The position numbers were made by a program, and so were the translations under genes. Shown here piece by piece: positions 48,901 to 59,158 of a stretch of DNA of 64,000 nt (position 1 is its first letter; each line of letters begins with the position of its first letter). Origin of the DNA: Microbacterium sp. SORGH_AS_0862 (GTDB lineage: Bacteria > Actinomycetota > Actinomycetes > Actinomycetales > Microbacteriaceae). The stretch covers positions 1,612,001 to 1,676,000 of the forward strand of contig NZ_JAUTAY010000001.1 in the NCBI RefSeq assembly GCF_030818795.1, written 5' to 3'. The notes under the pieces are model-generated. The model searched no databases, was not told the origin of the DNA, and saw nothing but the letters and a program-made list of their open reading frames with translations.

Positions 48901-48932
48901 GTGGGTACCTTACTCCAAAGTGGGTACCTGAC
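48901..48932. promoter_or_regulatory. Tandem operator for the HxlR regulator
   Basis: GTGGGTACCTTAC (48901-48913) and GTGGGTACCTGAC (48920-48932), direct repeats 19 bp apart, each with a GGTACC palindrome. They lie between the divergent hxlR-type and oxidoreductase genes and overlap the TAAGGT -10 (minus strand). Confidence 0.6.
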
Positions 48933-48995
48933 AAAGGGAATGTCCCGGGGGGAAGGTGGGCTTACCCCCACATACCGGATCGAAAGGACACCCCC

Positions 48996-49850
48996 ATGAC
49001 CATTCTCGTCACCGCCGCCAGCGGACACCTCGGCCGCCTCATCGTCGAAAGCCTGCTCGAGCGCGGCGTCGCCGCATCCGACGTCATCGCGGGCTCCCGC
49101 AGCCTCGACAAGGTCGCCGGCCTGGCCGACCGGGGCGTGCGCACGGCCGTCGTCGACTACGAGGCCCCTGAGACGCTCGACGCTGCCTTCGCCGGGATCG
49201 ACCGCCTCGTGCTCGTCTCGGGCTCCGAGATCGGCAAGCGCTTGCCCCAGCACCAGGCGGTCATCGACGCCGCCGTAGCCGCGAACGTCGGCGGGCTGGT
49301 CTACACGAGCGTCTATCACGCCACCACGAGCCCGCTGCCCCTGGCGGCCGAGCACGTCGCCACCGAAGAGGCGCTCGCCGCATCCGGCCTTCGCTACACG
49401 GTCCTTCGCAACAACTGGTACATCGAGAACTACGCGCAGGATGTGGCCCGCGCCGCCGAGTCCGGTGTGATCGCCGCCGCCGTCGCCGACGGGAAGGTGG
49501 CCGCTGCCGCCCGCGCCGACTACGCCGAGGCCGCGGCCATCGTCGCGACCGACGATGCGTACCTCGGACGTGTGCTCGAGCTCGCCGGCGACGTGGCGTT
49601 CGACTACGCCGATCTCGCCGCCGCCGCAGCCGAGATCCACGGGCGCGACGTGACGTATGTAGCGCTGTCCGAGGAGCACCTGCTCGAGACGCTGCGCGGT
49701 GTCGGCCTCGACGAGGGCACGGCGGAGTTCGTCGTCGCGCTGGACGCGGGGATCGCCGCCGGCGCCCTCGACTCCGAGGATCACACGCTGTCGGAGCTGA
49801 TCGGACGTCCGACGACGCCGCTGGTCGAGGGACTCCGCGCCGCGCTCTGA
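48996..49850 (+). CDS. NmrA-like SDR family NAD(P)-binding oxidoreductase
   Basis: 284 residues. Rossmann fold with TAASGHLGRLIVESL at the N-terminus, VDYEAPETLDAAFAGIDRLVLVSGSE, and YTVLRNNWYIEN typical of QorB/NmrA-like proteins, which bind NAD(P) and often reduce quinones. The usual SDR Tyr-Lys pair is absent, as in this subgroup. AAAGGA stands about 9 nt before the ATG. Control by the divergent HxlR protein is likely. A strong terminator follows. Confidence 0.9.
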   Translation: MTILVTAASGHLGRLIVESLLERGVAASDVIAGSRSLDKVAGLADRGVRTAVVDYEAPETLDAAFAGIDRLVLVSGSEIGKRLPQHQAVIDAAVAANVGGLVYTSVYHATTSPLPLAAEHVATEEALAASGLRYTVLRNNWYIENYAQDVARAAESGVIAAAVADGKVAAAARADYAEAAAIVATDDAYLGRVLELAGDVAFDYADLAAAAAEIHGRDVTYVALSEEHLLETLRGVGLDEGTAEFVVALDAGIAAGALDSEDHTLSELIGRPTTPLVEGLRAAL

Positions 49851-49859
49851 TCCGGATAT

Positions 49860-49898
49860 GAGGGAGGGGCACCCGCGCCATGCGGGTGCCCCTCCCTC
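49860..49898. terminator. Bidirectional terminator hairpin
   Basis: GAGGGAGGGGCACCCGC pairs over 17 bp with GCGGGTGCCCCTCCCTC around a GCCAT loop. It lies between the convergent oxidoreductase and transglycosylase genes and probably serves both; U-runs are absent. Confidence 0.8.
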
Positions 49899-49907
49899 AT
49901 GAGCTTC

Positions 49908-50642
49908 TCAGTACCAGCTGGTCGCCTGCGAGTGGCCCCACGCCGCGCACGGCGTGCCGTAGGCGCGATCGATGTAGTCCAGACCCCAGCGGATCTGCGT
50001 GATCGCATTGGTCTGCCAATCCTCGCCGGCCGAGGCCATCTTGGATCCGGGCAGCGCCTGCGGGATGCCGGTCGCACCGCTCCCGTCGTTGTACGCCTGA
50101 TAGTTCCAGCTCGACTCGCGCTGCCACAGCGCCTCGAGGCACGAGAACTGGTCGCCACCCCAGCCGTAGCTGTCGGCTGCCATCGTGCGGGCCGCTGCGC
50201 GGGCGCCGTCGGGAGTGTTGGCTTGCGCGATCGCGGCTGCTGCCGCTTCGGCCGCCGCCTGCTGCTCCGCGGCCACGCGGGCGTCGTACGCGTTGCGCTC
50301 AGCCGTGACGCGAGCCGTCGCGTCGCGGAGCACGGTGATGGACGCTTCGGCCACCGCATCCGAGAGCTCCGTGGAGGAACTCAACCGGGCGATCTCCTTG
50401 TCGAGCGTCGTCGTGTCGGCCTTCCCGGCCGCGGAGGCGGAGACGGAGTGCGCCAGCGAGAGGTAGAGCGACGCGTCGAGGTCGATCGCGCGGGGTGCGG
50501 GGTCTGCCGGAGGGGTGGAGACCGACGGGGTCGGCGTGGGAGCCGCGTCGTCGGAGGCTGCGAAGGCTGCCGTAGGAAGGAGGAGGGGGACGGCCACCAC
50601 GAGGGCGGCAGCGCTCAACAGGGCGCGACGGAAGCGGGGCAT
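49908..50642 (-). CDS. Secreted lytic transglycosylase-like protein
   Basis: 244 residues. Signal peptide (about 1-28, RRALLSAAALVVAVPLLLPTAAFA), a Pro/Thr-rich linker, an Ala-rich helical stretch (about 85-150) and a C-terminal transglycosylase-like domain (FSCLEALWQRESSWNYQAYNDGSGATGIPQALPGSKM...QIRWGLDYIDRAYGTPCAAWGHS). The Glu in RESSW is the expected catalytic residue. It resembles the aggregation-promoting/resuscitation-type wall hydrolases of actinobacteria and probably trims peptidoglycan. A long non-coding leader precedes it. No lysM or SH3 module is visible. Confidence 0.85.
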   Translation of the reverse strand: MPRFRRALLSAAALVVAVPLLLPTAAFAASDDAAPTPTPSVSTPPADPAPRAIDLDASLYLSLAHSVSASAAGKADTTTLDKEIARLSSSTELSDAVAEASITVLRDATARVTAERNAYDARVAAEQQAAAEAAAAAIAQANTPDGARAAARTMAADSYGWGGDQFSCLEALWQRESSWNYQAYNDGSGATGIPQALPGSKMASAGEDWQTNAITQIRWGLDYIDRAYGTPCAAWGHSQATSWY

Positions 50643-50986
50643 AGGGCTCCAGGGTCAAGCGGCCTGCCTGACGCGGGGCACGGAGAACGCGCGGGCGCGA
50701 GTGACGTCGGGGACGATCACGCGCTGCGCCAGCAGGGTGGACAGGCCCCGTCGTCGGGGCTGCCGCCGTGCGAGTTCGGGCTCGCGGGCGACCTGGACAC
50801 CGTAGGCGGGGTTTCTGGACGAACCGTGGCAGGACCCTGGGCGCGCGGTGCATGCGCCCGCATCCGTCCCCGACGTCGAACCCATCCCGCGAAACTGCAT
50901 TCTTGTCACGAGATCACTGTCATTACCCGAGATCTCGTGCTGGAGATGCATTCTCGCGGCCCTGAGGGCGAGCGGATGCGGGCGGG
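50643..50986. other. Long non-coding leader of the transglycosylase gene
   Basis: About 345 bases without a supported gene. It contains the inverted repeat CACGAGATC (50907-50915) / GATCTCGTG (50931-50939) and two TGCATTC copies, plus GC-rich stretches able to fold. Wall-hydrolase genes of actinobacteria often have c-di-AMP riboswitch leaders, but I could not match the conserved core, so none is claimed. Confidence 0.4.
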
Positions 50987-52840
50987 CTAGCCGATGAGGG
51001 AGGGTGCGAGGTCGCGGAGGGTGCGCTTGTGCGTCATCCGTGTGACGCCCAGTGCTGCGAGCACCAGGGCTCCCAGCATCCAGGTGAGGAGCACGGTGAT
51101 GTCGCTGCCGATCCGGGCGATGTCGCCGCCGTACATGAGCTGTCTCATCGCATCGACGACGAAGCCCATCGGCAGCACGTGGTGCAGTCCGGTCAGTGGC
51201 GCAGGAAGCGTCTGCCACGGGAACGTCCCGCCTGCCGTCACGAGTTGCAGGACCATGAGCACCAGACCTAGGAACTGACCGACCGATCCGAACCACACGT
51301 TCAGCGCGAGGATGATCGCGGCGTACGTGAGGGATGCGAGCACCATGATGCCGAGCGTCGCGAGCGGATTCGCGAACGTGAACCCGAGCGCGAGCGACAG
51401 CACGCCGAACAACGCGATCATCTGGATGCCGCCGAGAAGACCCGGCGTCAGCCAGCCCGCCAGGGTGATGCGGACGGGGGAGTGGAGCGCCGTGATCGCG
51501 CGGCGAGAGATGGGCTTCACGATCAGGAAGAGCGCGTAGATGCCGATCCAGCCCGCGAGCGAGGCGAAGAAGGGGGCGAGCCCCGCGCCGTAGTCCGCCG
51601 CCGCCGCGACCTTGCTCGATTCCACATCCACCGGATCGGCGATCGTGTCGGCCTGCTGCTCGCGCAGCGCCGCGTCGGAGTCCGGGATCTGCGCCACACC
51701 GTCGGCGAGTCCGCTCGAGAGCTGATCGGCGCCGTCGTCCAGCTGGGACAGGCCCGACGTGAGCGTGCCGGTGCCGTCGCGGAGCGCCGCCGCACCGTTT
51801 GCCGCGGATGCTGCGCCGTCCGCGAGCTGCGCCGAACCGCTCGCAAGGCTCGCCGCTCCCTGCGACACCTGCGCGGCGCCGGCGTTCAGCCGGTCGATCT
51901 GACTCACGGCGGACTGGACCCGGTCGTTCGCGGACGACACGTCGCCGCCGAGGGTGTCGAGTCGCGCGAGCACGGTGTTGATCTCGTCGGGGGTGAGGCC
52001 GCGCGCGGCGAGCTCGTCGGCGATCGCGGAACGGATGGCGGGCAGATCGTTCACCAGGCCCTGCGACGCCGTGGCCGCGCGGTCGGCGTAGCCGTCGAGC
52101 GTGGCGGTGCCCGCTGCCACCTGGCTCGCGCCGTCGGCGAGCTGCGAGGCTCCGCCGGCGAGCTGGGAGGCGCCGGATGAGAGCTGGGCCGTCCCGTCGG
52201 CGAGCTGGGAGGCGCCGTCGCCGAGCTTCTGGGATCCTGCCAGAGCGGATGCCGCGCCGTCGGCGAGCTGGGAGGCGCCGTCGGCCGCGGTGACGAGGTT
52301 GCCCCGGATGTCGCTGATCGCCGTCAGCAGGCGGTTGGCGGCTTGGGTGCCGACCAGCTTCGCGACCGAGGCGCGGATCTTCTCGATCGCCTGGGAGCCG
52401 ATCGTGGAGGCGAGGTAGTTGTTCGCGTCGTTGGTCGACAGCTCCAGCCCCGCCTGGCGCGGCGAGGTTCCGGCAGCCGACTGCAGGGCGTCGGAGAAGT
52501 CGGCGGGAATCGTGACGGTGAAGTCGACCGCGCCGTGCTTCAGTGCGTCCTGGGCGCCGTCGGCGCTCATCCGCTGCCAGTCGAACGTGCCGTCCTTCAC
52601 GAGGTTGTCGGCGACCTCGTCGCCGTAGTTCGTCGTCTCGCCGTTCTCGGTGACACCCGCATCCAGGACGACGAGACCGACCGGCACCTGATCGAGGCGG
52701 CCGTACGGATCCTGGTTGGCCCACAGGTACAGGCCGCCGTAGAGCACGGGCACGCACATGAGGGCGATCAGGGCGATGACCGACATCTTCGTGGACGTCA
52801 GTCGGCGCAGTTCCGCCGTGATCATCGCGGGGACCTTCAT
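50987..52840 (-). CDS. YhgE/Pip-family membrane protein
   Basis: 617 residues. One N-terminal helix (about 20-42, SVIALIALMCVPVLYGGLYLW), a long extracytoplasmic region with many repeats of the type DGASQLADGA, SGASQLAGGA, GTAQLSSGA (about 185-375), and about five helices at the C-terminus (about 420-600), as in YhgE/Pip proteins (phage-infection protein, related to ABC-2 permeases). Members act as phage receptors or secretion components (type VII-related). ATG 52840 has GGAGG about 7 nt upstream. It shares a three-gene unit with an ATPase-like protein and TetR regulator. Confidence 0.9.
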   Translation of the reverse strand: MKVPAMITAELRRLTSTKMSVIALIALMCVPVLYGGLYLWANQDPYGRLDQVPVGLVVLDAGVTENGETTNYGDEVADNLVKDGTFDWQRMSADGAQDALKHGAVDFTVTIPADFSDALQSAAGTSPRQAGLELSTNDANNYLASTIGSQAIEKIRASVAKLVGTQAANRLLTAISDIRGNLVTAADGASQLADGAASALAGSQKLGDGASQLADGTAQLSSGASQLAGGASQLADGASQVAAGTATLDGYADRAATASQGLVNDLPAIRSAIADELAARGLTPDEINTVLARLDTLGGDVSSANDRVQSAVSQIDRLNAGAAQVSQGAASLASGSAQLADGAASAANGAAALRDGTGTLTSGLSQLDDGADQLSSGLADGVAQIPDSDAALREQQADTIADPVDVESSKVAAAADYGAGLAPFFASLAGWIGIYALFLIVKPISRRAITALHSPVRITLAGWLTPGLLGGIQMIALFGVLSLALGFTFANPLATLGIMVLASLTYAAIILALNVWFGSVGQFLGLVLMVLQLVTAGGTFPWQTLPAPLTGLHHVLPMGFVVDAMRQLMYGGDIARIGSDITVLLTWMLGALVLAALGVTRMTHKRTLRDLAPSLIG

Positions 52841-53466
52841 CGCGCCACCTCCGTCTCATCCATCTCGGCCCGCTCGGCGCGGCCCGCGAGAACCGCACCG
52901 GCCGCCTGGCCGGCGATCACCAGCACCGCGAGCCCGCGGCCGGCGAACTCCTCCGCCAGATCCCACCACACGCGCGGATCGCCGCCGTGTCTGTCGGGGG
53001 AGACGAGCACGAGGGCCTCCACATCCGGGCGCAGCACGCTGAGCTCCAACAGGATGCGCAACCGATCCGCGGGAGCGACGTCGGCGATGGGGGTGCGCGA
53101 GATCTCCAGCAGGCCGGCCTCGGTGAGCCACGCCTTGGTCGCGATCGGGTTGGAGGGGCGCCCCGCGAACATGAGCTCCTCGGAGACGACCGTGAACACC
53201 GTGACGTTGGGAGCGGGATCCGATACGTCGGGCGCGTCGACGAGCGCGACCTTGCGCCGTACTGCGGAGTTGTCCTCCGCGCCGCCGATCAACACCACTC
53301 CGGTGTCGGGCCGCATTCGTCCACTCGCGATGAGTCCCAGAACCGTCGGGCGCTGCTCGGTCTCCGCGGTCGCGAGTCTCGCGCTCCCGCTCTCGTAGGC
53401 GAGGGAGACGGGCGCCAGCGCCTGGCCGCCGCGCCCCTTGCTGACGGTGATCGCCTCGATGCGCAT
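52837..53466 (-). CDS. Degenerate ABC-type ATPase-like protein
   Basis: 209 residues. The order of an ABC nucleotide-binding domain can be followed: beta-rich start (RIEAITVSKGRGGQALAPVSLAYESGS), PTVLGLIASGRMRPDTGVVLIGG, and ADRLRILLELSVLRPDVEALVLVSPDRHGGDPRVWWDLAEEF in place of the signature and Walker B regions. Walker A (GxxGxGKS/T) and the Walker B Glu are missing, so ATP hydrolysis is unlikely. It may regulate the YhgE/Pip protein encoded downstream. ATG overlaps the TetR stop by one base; the stop overlaps the YhgE/Pip start (ATGA). Confidence 0.75.
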   Translation of the reverse strand: MRIEAITVSKGRGGQALAPVSLAYESGSARLATAETEQRPTVLGLIASGRMRPDTGVVLIGGAEDNSAVRRKVALVDAPDVSDPAPNVTVFTVVSEELMFAGRPSNPIATKAWLTEAGLLEISRTPIADVAPADRLRILLELSVLRPDVEALVLVSPDRHGGDPRVWWDLAEEFAGRGLAVLVIAGQAAGAVLAGRAERAEMDETEVAR

Positions 53467-54083
53467 CAGTCCTCCTCCGCCAGCTCGGGGTGAGTCTCGA
53501 GCAGGGCGTCCGTCTCGCGCCAGGAGAGTCCGGCGACACTGAGCACGGTACGCACGGCGAGGCCGCGCGCGTGCGAACTCGCCGCATCGATACGGGTGAT
53601 CACCATGCGCGCCGCCTCCTCGATGAGTCGCGCGAGCGTCGGCGCGGTCAGGTCGGTGCGCAGCGTCCCGGCATCCTGTCCTTCGCGCACGATCGCCATC
53701 AGGCGGCGCCGGAGCGGAGCGAGGATGTAGGCGGTCTGCTCGATGTGCGCGTCGTCGAGCGCGAGGGACGCGGCGACCTGCACCTGCGCGGCCTCGTCCC
53801 ACAGGCGTGCCGCCAGTCGTGCGAGGGCGAGAGGCGCCGGCTCGTCGGTGGTCGTCTCGGCGGCGAGGGCGTTGAAGCGCTCGGCCCCGGAGCGGACGAG
53901 CTCGGCCACGAGGGCCCCACGGTCGGGGAAGTGGCCGTACACGGCGCGGCGGCTGACGCCTGCAGCCTCGGCGATCGAGGCGATGGATGCGTGCGGGTCG
54001 CGCGCGATCAGAGAAGTGGCGGCCTCGACGAGCGCCGCGCGATTGCGCAGGGCGTCAGGGCGCGACGAAACAGCGGTGGGCAT
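53466..54083 (-). CDS. TetR-family transcriptional regulator
   Basis: 205 residues. Helix-turn-helix about 12-60 (RNRAALVEAATSLIARDPHASIASIAEAAGVSRRAVYGHFPDRGALVAELV) and a helical ligand domain. TAGACT (54091-54096) stands 7 nt before the ATG, suggesting a leaderless mRNA, and a 24-bp inverted repeat just upstream (54103-54126) is its probable own operator. First gene of the TetR - ATPase-like - YhgE/Pip unit, so it presumably controls the whole unit in response to an unknown ligand. Confidence 0.92.
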   Translation of the reverse strand: MPTAVSSRPDALRNRAALVEAATSLIARDPHASIASIAEAAGVSRRAVYGHFPDRGALVAELVRSGAERFNALAAETTTDEPAPLALARLAARLWDEAAQVQVAASLALDDAHIEQTAYILAPLRRRLMAIVREGQDAGTLRTDLTAPTLARLIEEAARMVITRIDAASSHARGLAVRTVLSVAGLSWRETDALLETHPELAEED

Positions 54084-54102
54084 GACGAGGAGTCTACGCC
54101 CA

Positions 54103-54126
54103 AAACTGCACACTCGTGTGCAGTTT
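54103..54126. promoter_or_regulatory. Probable TetR operator
   Basis: AAACTGCACAC and GTGTGCAGTTT flank a TC centre: 11-bp perfect arms. It covers the -35 region of the tetR promoter, between the argG stop and TAGACT. Size and symmetry fit a TetR dimer pair. Confidence 0.75.
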
Positions 54127-54130
54127 GTGA

Positions 54131-56614
<2,484 letters not shown>

Positions 56615-57295
56615 TCAGCCGACGGTCACGCCGGTGATCGTGATCGGGGTCTTCGGCTTCCCGTCGGCGCCGCCGCTGTCCGTACCGGCCGCGGCGATCT
56701 GCTGCACGTGGGCGATGCCGGCCGCATCCATGTGTCCGAACACCGTGTAGTCCGGGTTCAGCTGGGTGTCCTGGTAGACGAGGAAGAACTGCGAGCCGTT
56801 CGTGCCCGGGCCGGCGTTGGCCATGGCGACGGTTCCCGCCGGGTAGGTCTCGGATCCGTCCAGCTCATCGGCGTAGCGGTAGCCGGGGCCGCCCATGCCG
56901 GTCGCGGTGGGGTCGCCGCACTGCAGCACGAAGATGCCGGAGGTCGTGAGCCGGTGGCAGTTCGTGTCGGTGTAGTACCCCTGGGTGGCGAGGGAGACGA
57001 AGCTGTTCACCGTGCAGGGGGTGCGGTCCGCATCCATGCTGATCGGGATGTCGCCGGCGGAGGTTTGCAGCGTGACGGCGACGGTGCCGGTGACGGCGGG
57101 CTCGGACGGCGGGGTCGTGACCTCGCGCGCCGCGGCGCCGCCGGCGGAGTAGGTGCAGGTGCCGGCCGTCTCTGTCTCAGCGGACGAGGCCGTGCTCTGG
57201 GTCGTGAGGGCGGGGGCAGGGGCCGCGCTCGCGCATCCGGACAGGAGGGCGAGGGCGGCGACGGTGAGGGGAAGAGCGAGGAGTCGGGCACGCAT
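56615..57295 (-). CDS. Cyclophilin-type peptidyl-prolyl isomerase, lipoprotein
   Basis: 226 residues. Lipoprotein signal (about 1-20, LLALPLTVAALALLSGC, lipobox LSGC), a Ser/Thr linker, then a cyclophilin domain (about 65-226): VTLQTSAGDIPISMDADRTPCTVNSFVSLATQGYYTDTNCHRLT, VLQCGDP, NGSQFFLVYQD, NPDYTVFGHM. Acts outside the membrane on secreted proteins. The canonical FHR is changed to CHR, so a Cys replaces the Phe beside the catalytic Arg. TACGCT lies 6 nt before the ATG: leaderless. Second cyclophilin of the window (ppiA is cytosolic). Confidence 0.92.
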   Translation of the reverse strand: MRARLLALPLTVAALALLSGCASAAPAPALTTQSTASSAETETAGTCTYSAGGAAAREVTTPPSEPAVTGTVAVTLQTSAGDIPISMDADRTPCTVNSFVSLATQGYYTDTNCHRLTTSGIFVLQCGDPTATGMGGPGYRYADELDGSETYPAGTVAMANAGPGTNGSQFFLVYQDTQLNPDYTVFGHMDAAGIAHVQQIAAAGTDSGGADGKPKTPITITGVTVG

Positions 57296-57419
57296 GCAGT
57301 CAGCGTATCCGTGCGCATGGGATTCGCAGTGTGGCCTTTGCGGATATGACCAGGTCGCGCGGGTGTCGCGGGCGGGTCTGGGCACAGCGCGGGGTGGGCG
57401 GGGTCGCCGGACGCGAGGT

Positions 57420-57478
57420 GCCACACTTCTGCACACCCGCGCCAGTTGTTCTGAGGCGCAGGTGCGCAGAAGTGTGGC
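57420..57478 (-). repeat. Extended palindromic hairpin, minus-strand RNA
   Basis: 24-base arms (57420-57443 and 57455-57478; outer 13 bp GCCACACTTCTGC / GCAGAAGTGTGGC) around an 11-nt loop. The two internal differences become G-U pairs only if the minus strand is transcribed, the direction of both flanking genes. It may be a terminator or processed hairpin after the Opp operon, or a REP-like element. Confidence 0.65.
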
Positions 57479-57519
57479 GGTTGCGCAACTGCGACGCAAC
57501 TCGGGCAAAGACGGGAGCC

Positions 57520-57577
57520 GGAACCGGAGCTCGAGCCGGGGAGCGGGGGGAACCGGAGCTCGAGCCGGGGAGCGGGG
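57520..57577. repeat. 29-bp tandem repeat, two copies
   Basis: GGAACCGGAGCTCGAGCCGG followed by GGAGCGGGG occurs twice in a row, then three GGGGTCAG-like units run up to the oppF-type stop codon. Non-coding, just downstream of that gene. Confidence 0.8.
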
Positions 57578-57596
57578 GTCAGCGGGGTCAGAGGGG

Positions 57597-58352
57597 TCAG
57601 CGGGGGAGGCGGGGGACCGCGGCGACCAGCTCGCGCGCGTAGGGGGTCTCGGCGGCGGTGAGGATGCGGGCGGTCGGCGCCTCCTCCACGACACGGCCGT
57701 GCTGCAGCACCACGGTCCGCTCGCACAGGGCGGCGACGGCACCGAGGTCGTGCGAGACCATCACCAGCGCGAGGCCCGTCTCCTCGCGCAGGCGCGCGAG
57801 CAGCTCGATGACCTGCACGCGCGTGGTCACATCCAGCGCGCTCACCGGCTCGTCGGCGAGGAGCACGCGCGGGCGCGACACGATCGCCCGGGCGATCGCG
57901 ATGCGCTGGCGCTGACCGCCGGAGAACTCGTGCGGGTAGCGCTGGAGGGTGTCCGCGGACAGCCCCACGGCGGCGACCGCCTCGGCGACGCGGGCCGCCG
58001 CATCCGCTCCCGACGCGAGGCCCAGCGAGCGCAGCGGCTCGCCGACGATCCGGTCGATGCGCTGGCGGGGATCGAGCGACGAGTACGGATCCTGGAAGAC
58101 GGGCTGCACGCTCGCGCGGAACCGCCGCATGAGCGCGCGATCGCGGAGGACGAGGGGCGCGTCGTCGAAGCGCACCTCGCCGTCGCGCGGACGCGACAGC
58201 CCCAGCAACAGGCGCAGGATCGTGGACTTGCCCGCGCCCGATTCGCCCACCAGGCCCACGGACTCGCCGGCACCGACCGCGAGCGAGACATCCTCGAGAA
58301 CCGTCTGAGATCCGTACGCGAACCCCGCAGCGCGAAGCTCCAGCACGCTCAT
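57597..58352 (-). CDS. Peptide ABC transporter ATP-binding protein (OppF/DppF-like)
   Basis: 251 residues, one ABC domain: Walker A GESGAGKST, Q-loop VFQDPYSSLDP, signature FSGGQRQR, Walker B VLLADEPVSALD, switch His in VSHDLGAV. It lacks the long C-terminal peptide-family extension, so it is shorter than E. coli OppF. It drives import together with the partner ATPase encoded just upstream (ATGA overlap). Last gene of the five-gene operon. Substrate class is peptide or nickel-type; peptides are the default guess. Confidence 0.93.
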   Translation of the reverse strand: MSVLELRAAGFAYGSQTVLEDVSLAVGAGESVGLVGESGAGKSTILRLLLGLSRPRDGEVRFDDAPLVLRDRALMRRFRASVQPVFQDPYSSLDPRQRIDRIVGEPLRSLGLASGADAAARVAEAVAAVGLSADTLQRYPHEFSGGQRQRIAIARAIVSRPRVLLADEPVSALDVTTRVQVIELLARLREETGLALVMVSHDLGAVAALCERTVVLQHGRVVEEAPTARILTAAETPYARELVAAVPRLPR

Positions 58353-59158
58353 CGCGCACCCCCTTCGTCCCGCGGACCCGCGTCGAGGGCAGAGTCGAGG
58401 ATGCGGGCACTGCCGATCAGCTGCGCCGTGTACGGGTGTGCGGGTTCGGTGAGCACCGTGGCCACGGTTCCCTGCTCGATCATCGCGCCCTGGCGCAGCA
58501 CGATCACGCGCTCGGCCATGCGGGAGATCACCGCGAGGTCGTGACTGATGAACAGCAGGGCCATCCCGCGTTCCGCCACCAGACGCTCGAGCAGCGCGAG
58601 CACGCCGTCCTGCACCGTGACATCCAGCGCCGTCGTCGGCTCGTCCGCGATCAGCAGCCGCGGGCGAGCGGCCAACGCGATCGCGATGGCGATCCGCTGC
58701 CGCTGGCCCCCCGAGAGCTCATGCGGGTAGGCGCGCGCGATCCGCGGGTCGGGCAGCGCGACCTCGTCCAGAGCGGCGGAGACGGCTTCACGCAGCTGCG
58801 TCCCGCGCAGCCCGCGCCAGCGCCGCAGCGGCTCGGCGATCTGGCGCCCCACCCGCATCAACGGGTCGAGGGCCGTCAGCGGTTCCTGGAAGACGATCTG
58901 CGCGACGGGGCCCCGCAGCGTTCTCAGATCCGCATCCCGCGTGCCCACGACCTCTCGGTCGTCGAGACGGATCGAGCCGGATGCGGACAGCGCAGGAGGC
59001 AGCAGGCCCAGCACCGCGAGGGCGGTCAGCGACTTGCCGGATCCGGACTCGCCGATCACCCCGACGCGCTCGCCGGGCGCGACCTCGAACGAGATGTCGC
59101 GCACGGGCGTCGCGCCGCCGGCGCGCACCGACAGCCCGGTCACCGAGAGAAGGCTCAT
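58349..59158 (-). CDS. Peptide ABC transporter ATP-binding protein (OppD/DppD-like)
   Basis: 269 residues. Walker A GESGSGKSL, Q-loop IVFQEPLTALDPLM, signature LSGGQRQR, Walker B LLIADEPTTALD, FISHDLAVISRM. The C-terminal oligopeptide motif region (HPYTAQLIGSARIL) is present but no Cys-rich iron-sulfur insert. Works as the second ATPase of the importer. Overlaps the permease and the other ATPase genes by four bases. Confidence 0.93.
   Translation of the reverse strand: MSLLSVTGLSVRAGGATPVRDISFEVAPGERVGVIGESGSGKSLTALAVLGLLPPALSASGSIRLDDREVVGTRDADLRTLRGPVAQIVFQEPLTALDPLMRVGRQIAEPLRRWRGLRGTQLREAVSAALDEVALPDPRIARAYPHELSGGQRQRIAIAIALAARPRLLIADEPTTALDVTVQDGVLALLERLVAERGMALLFISHDLAVISRMAERVIVLRQGAMIEQGTVATVLTEPAHPYTAQLIGSARILDSALDAGPRDEGGAR

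Noticed and set aside
50880..50945. c-di-AMP (ydaO-type) riboswitch
   Set aside because: Only a 9-bp inverted repeat and GC-rich stretches are visible; the conserved core could not be matched by eye.
50655..50986. Open minus-strand frame through the transglycosylase leader and beyond
   Set aside because: No ribosome site, Arg/Pro-rich composition typical of a shadow frame; the YhgE/Pip gene uses another frame.
51880..52300. Repeated DGASQLA-type coding DNA as a CRISPR or tandem-repeat array
   Set aside because: These are imperfect protein repeats of the YhgE/Pip family, without spacers.
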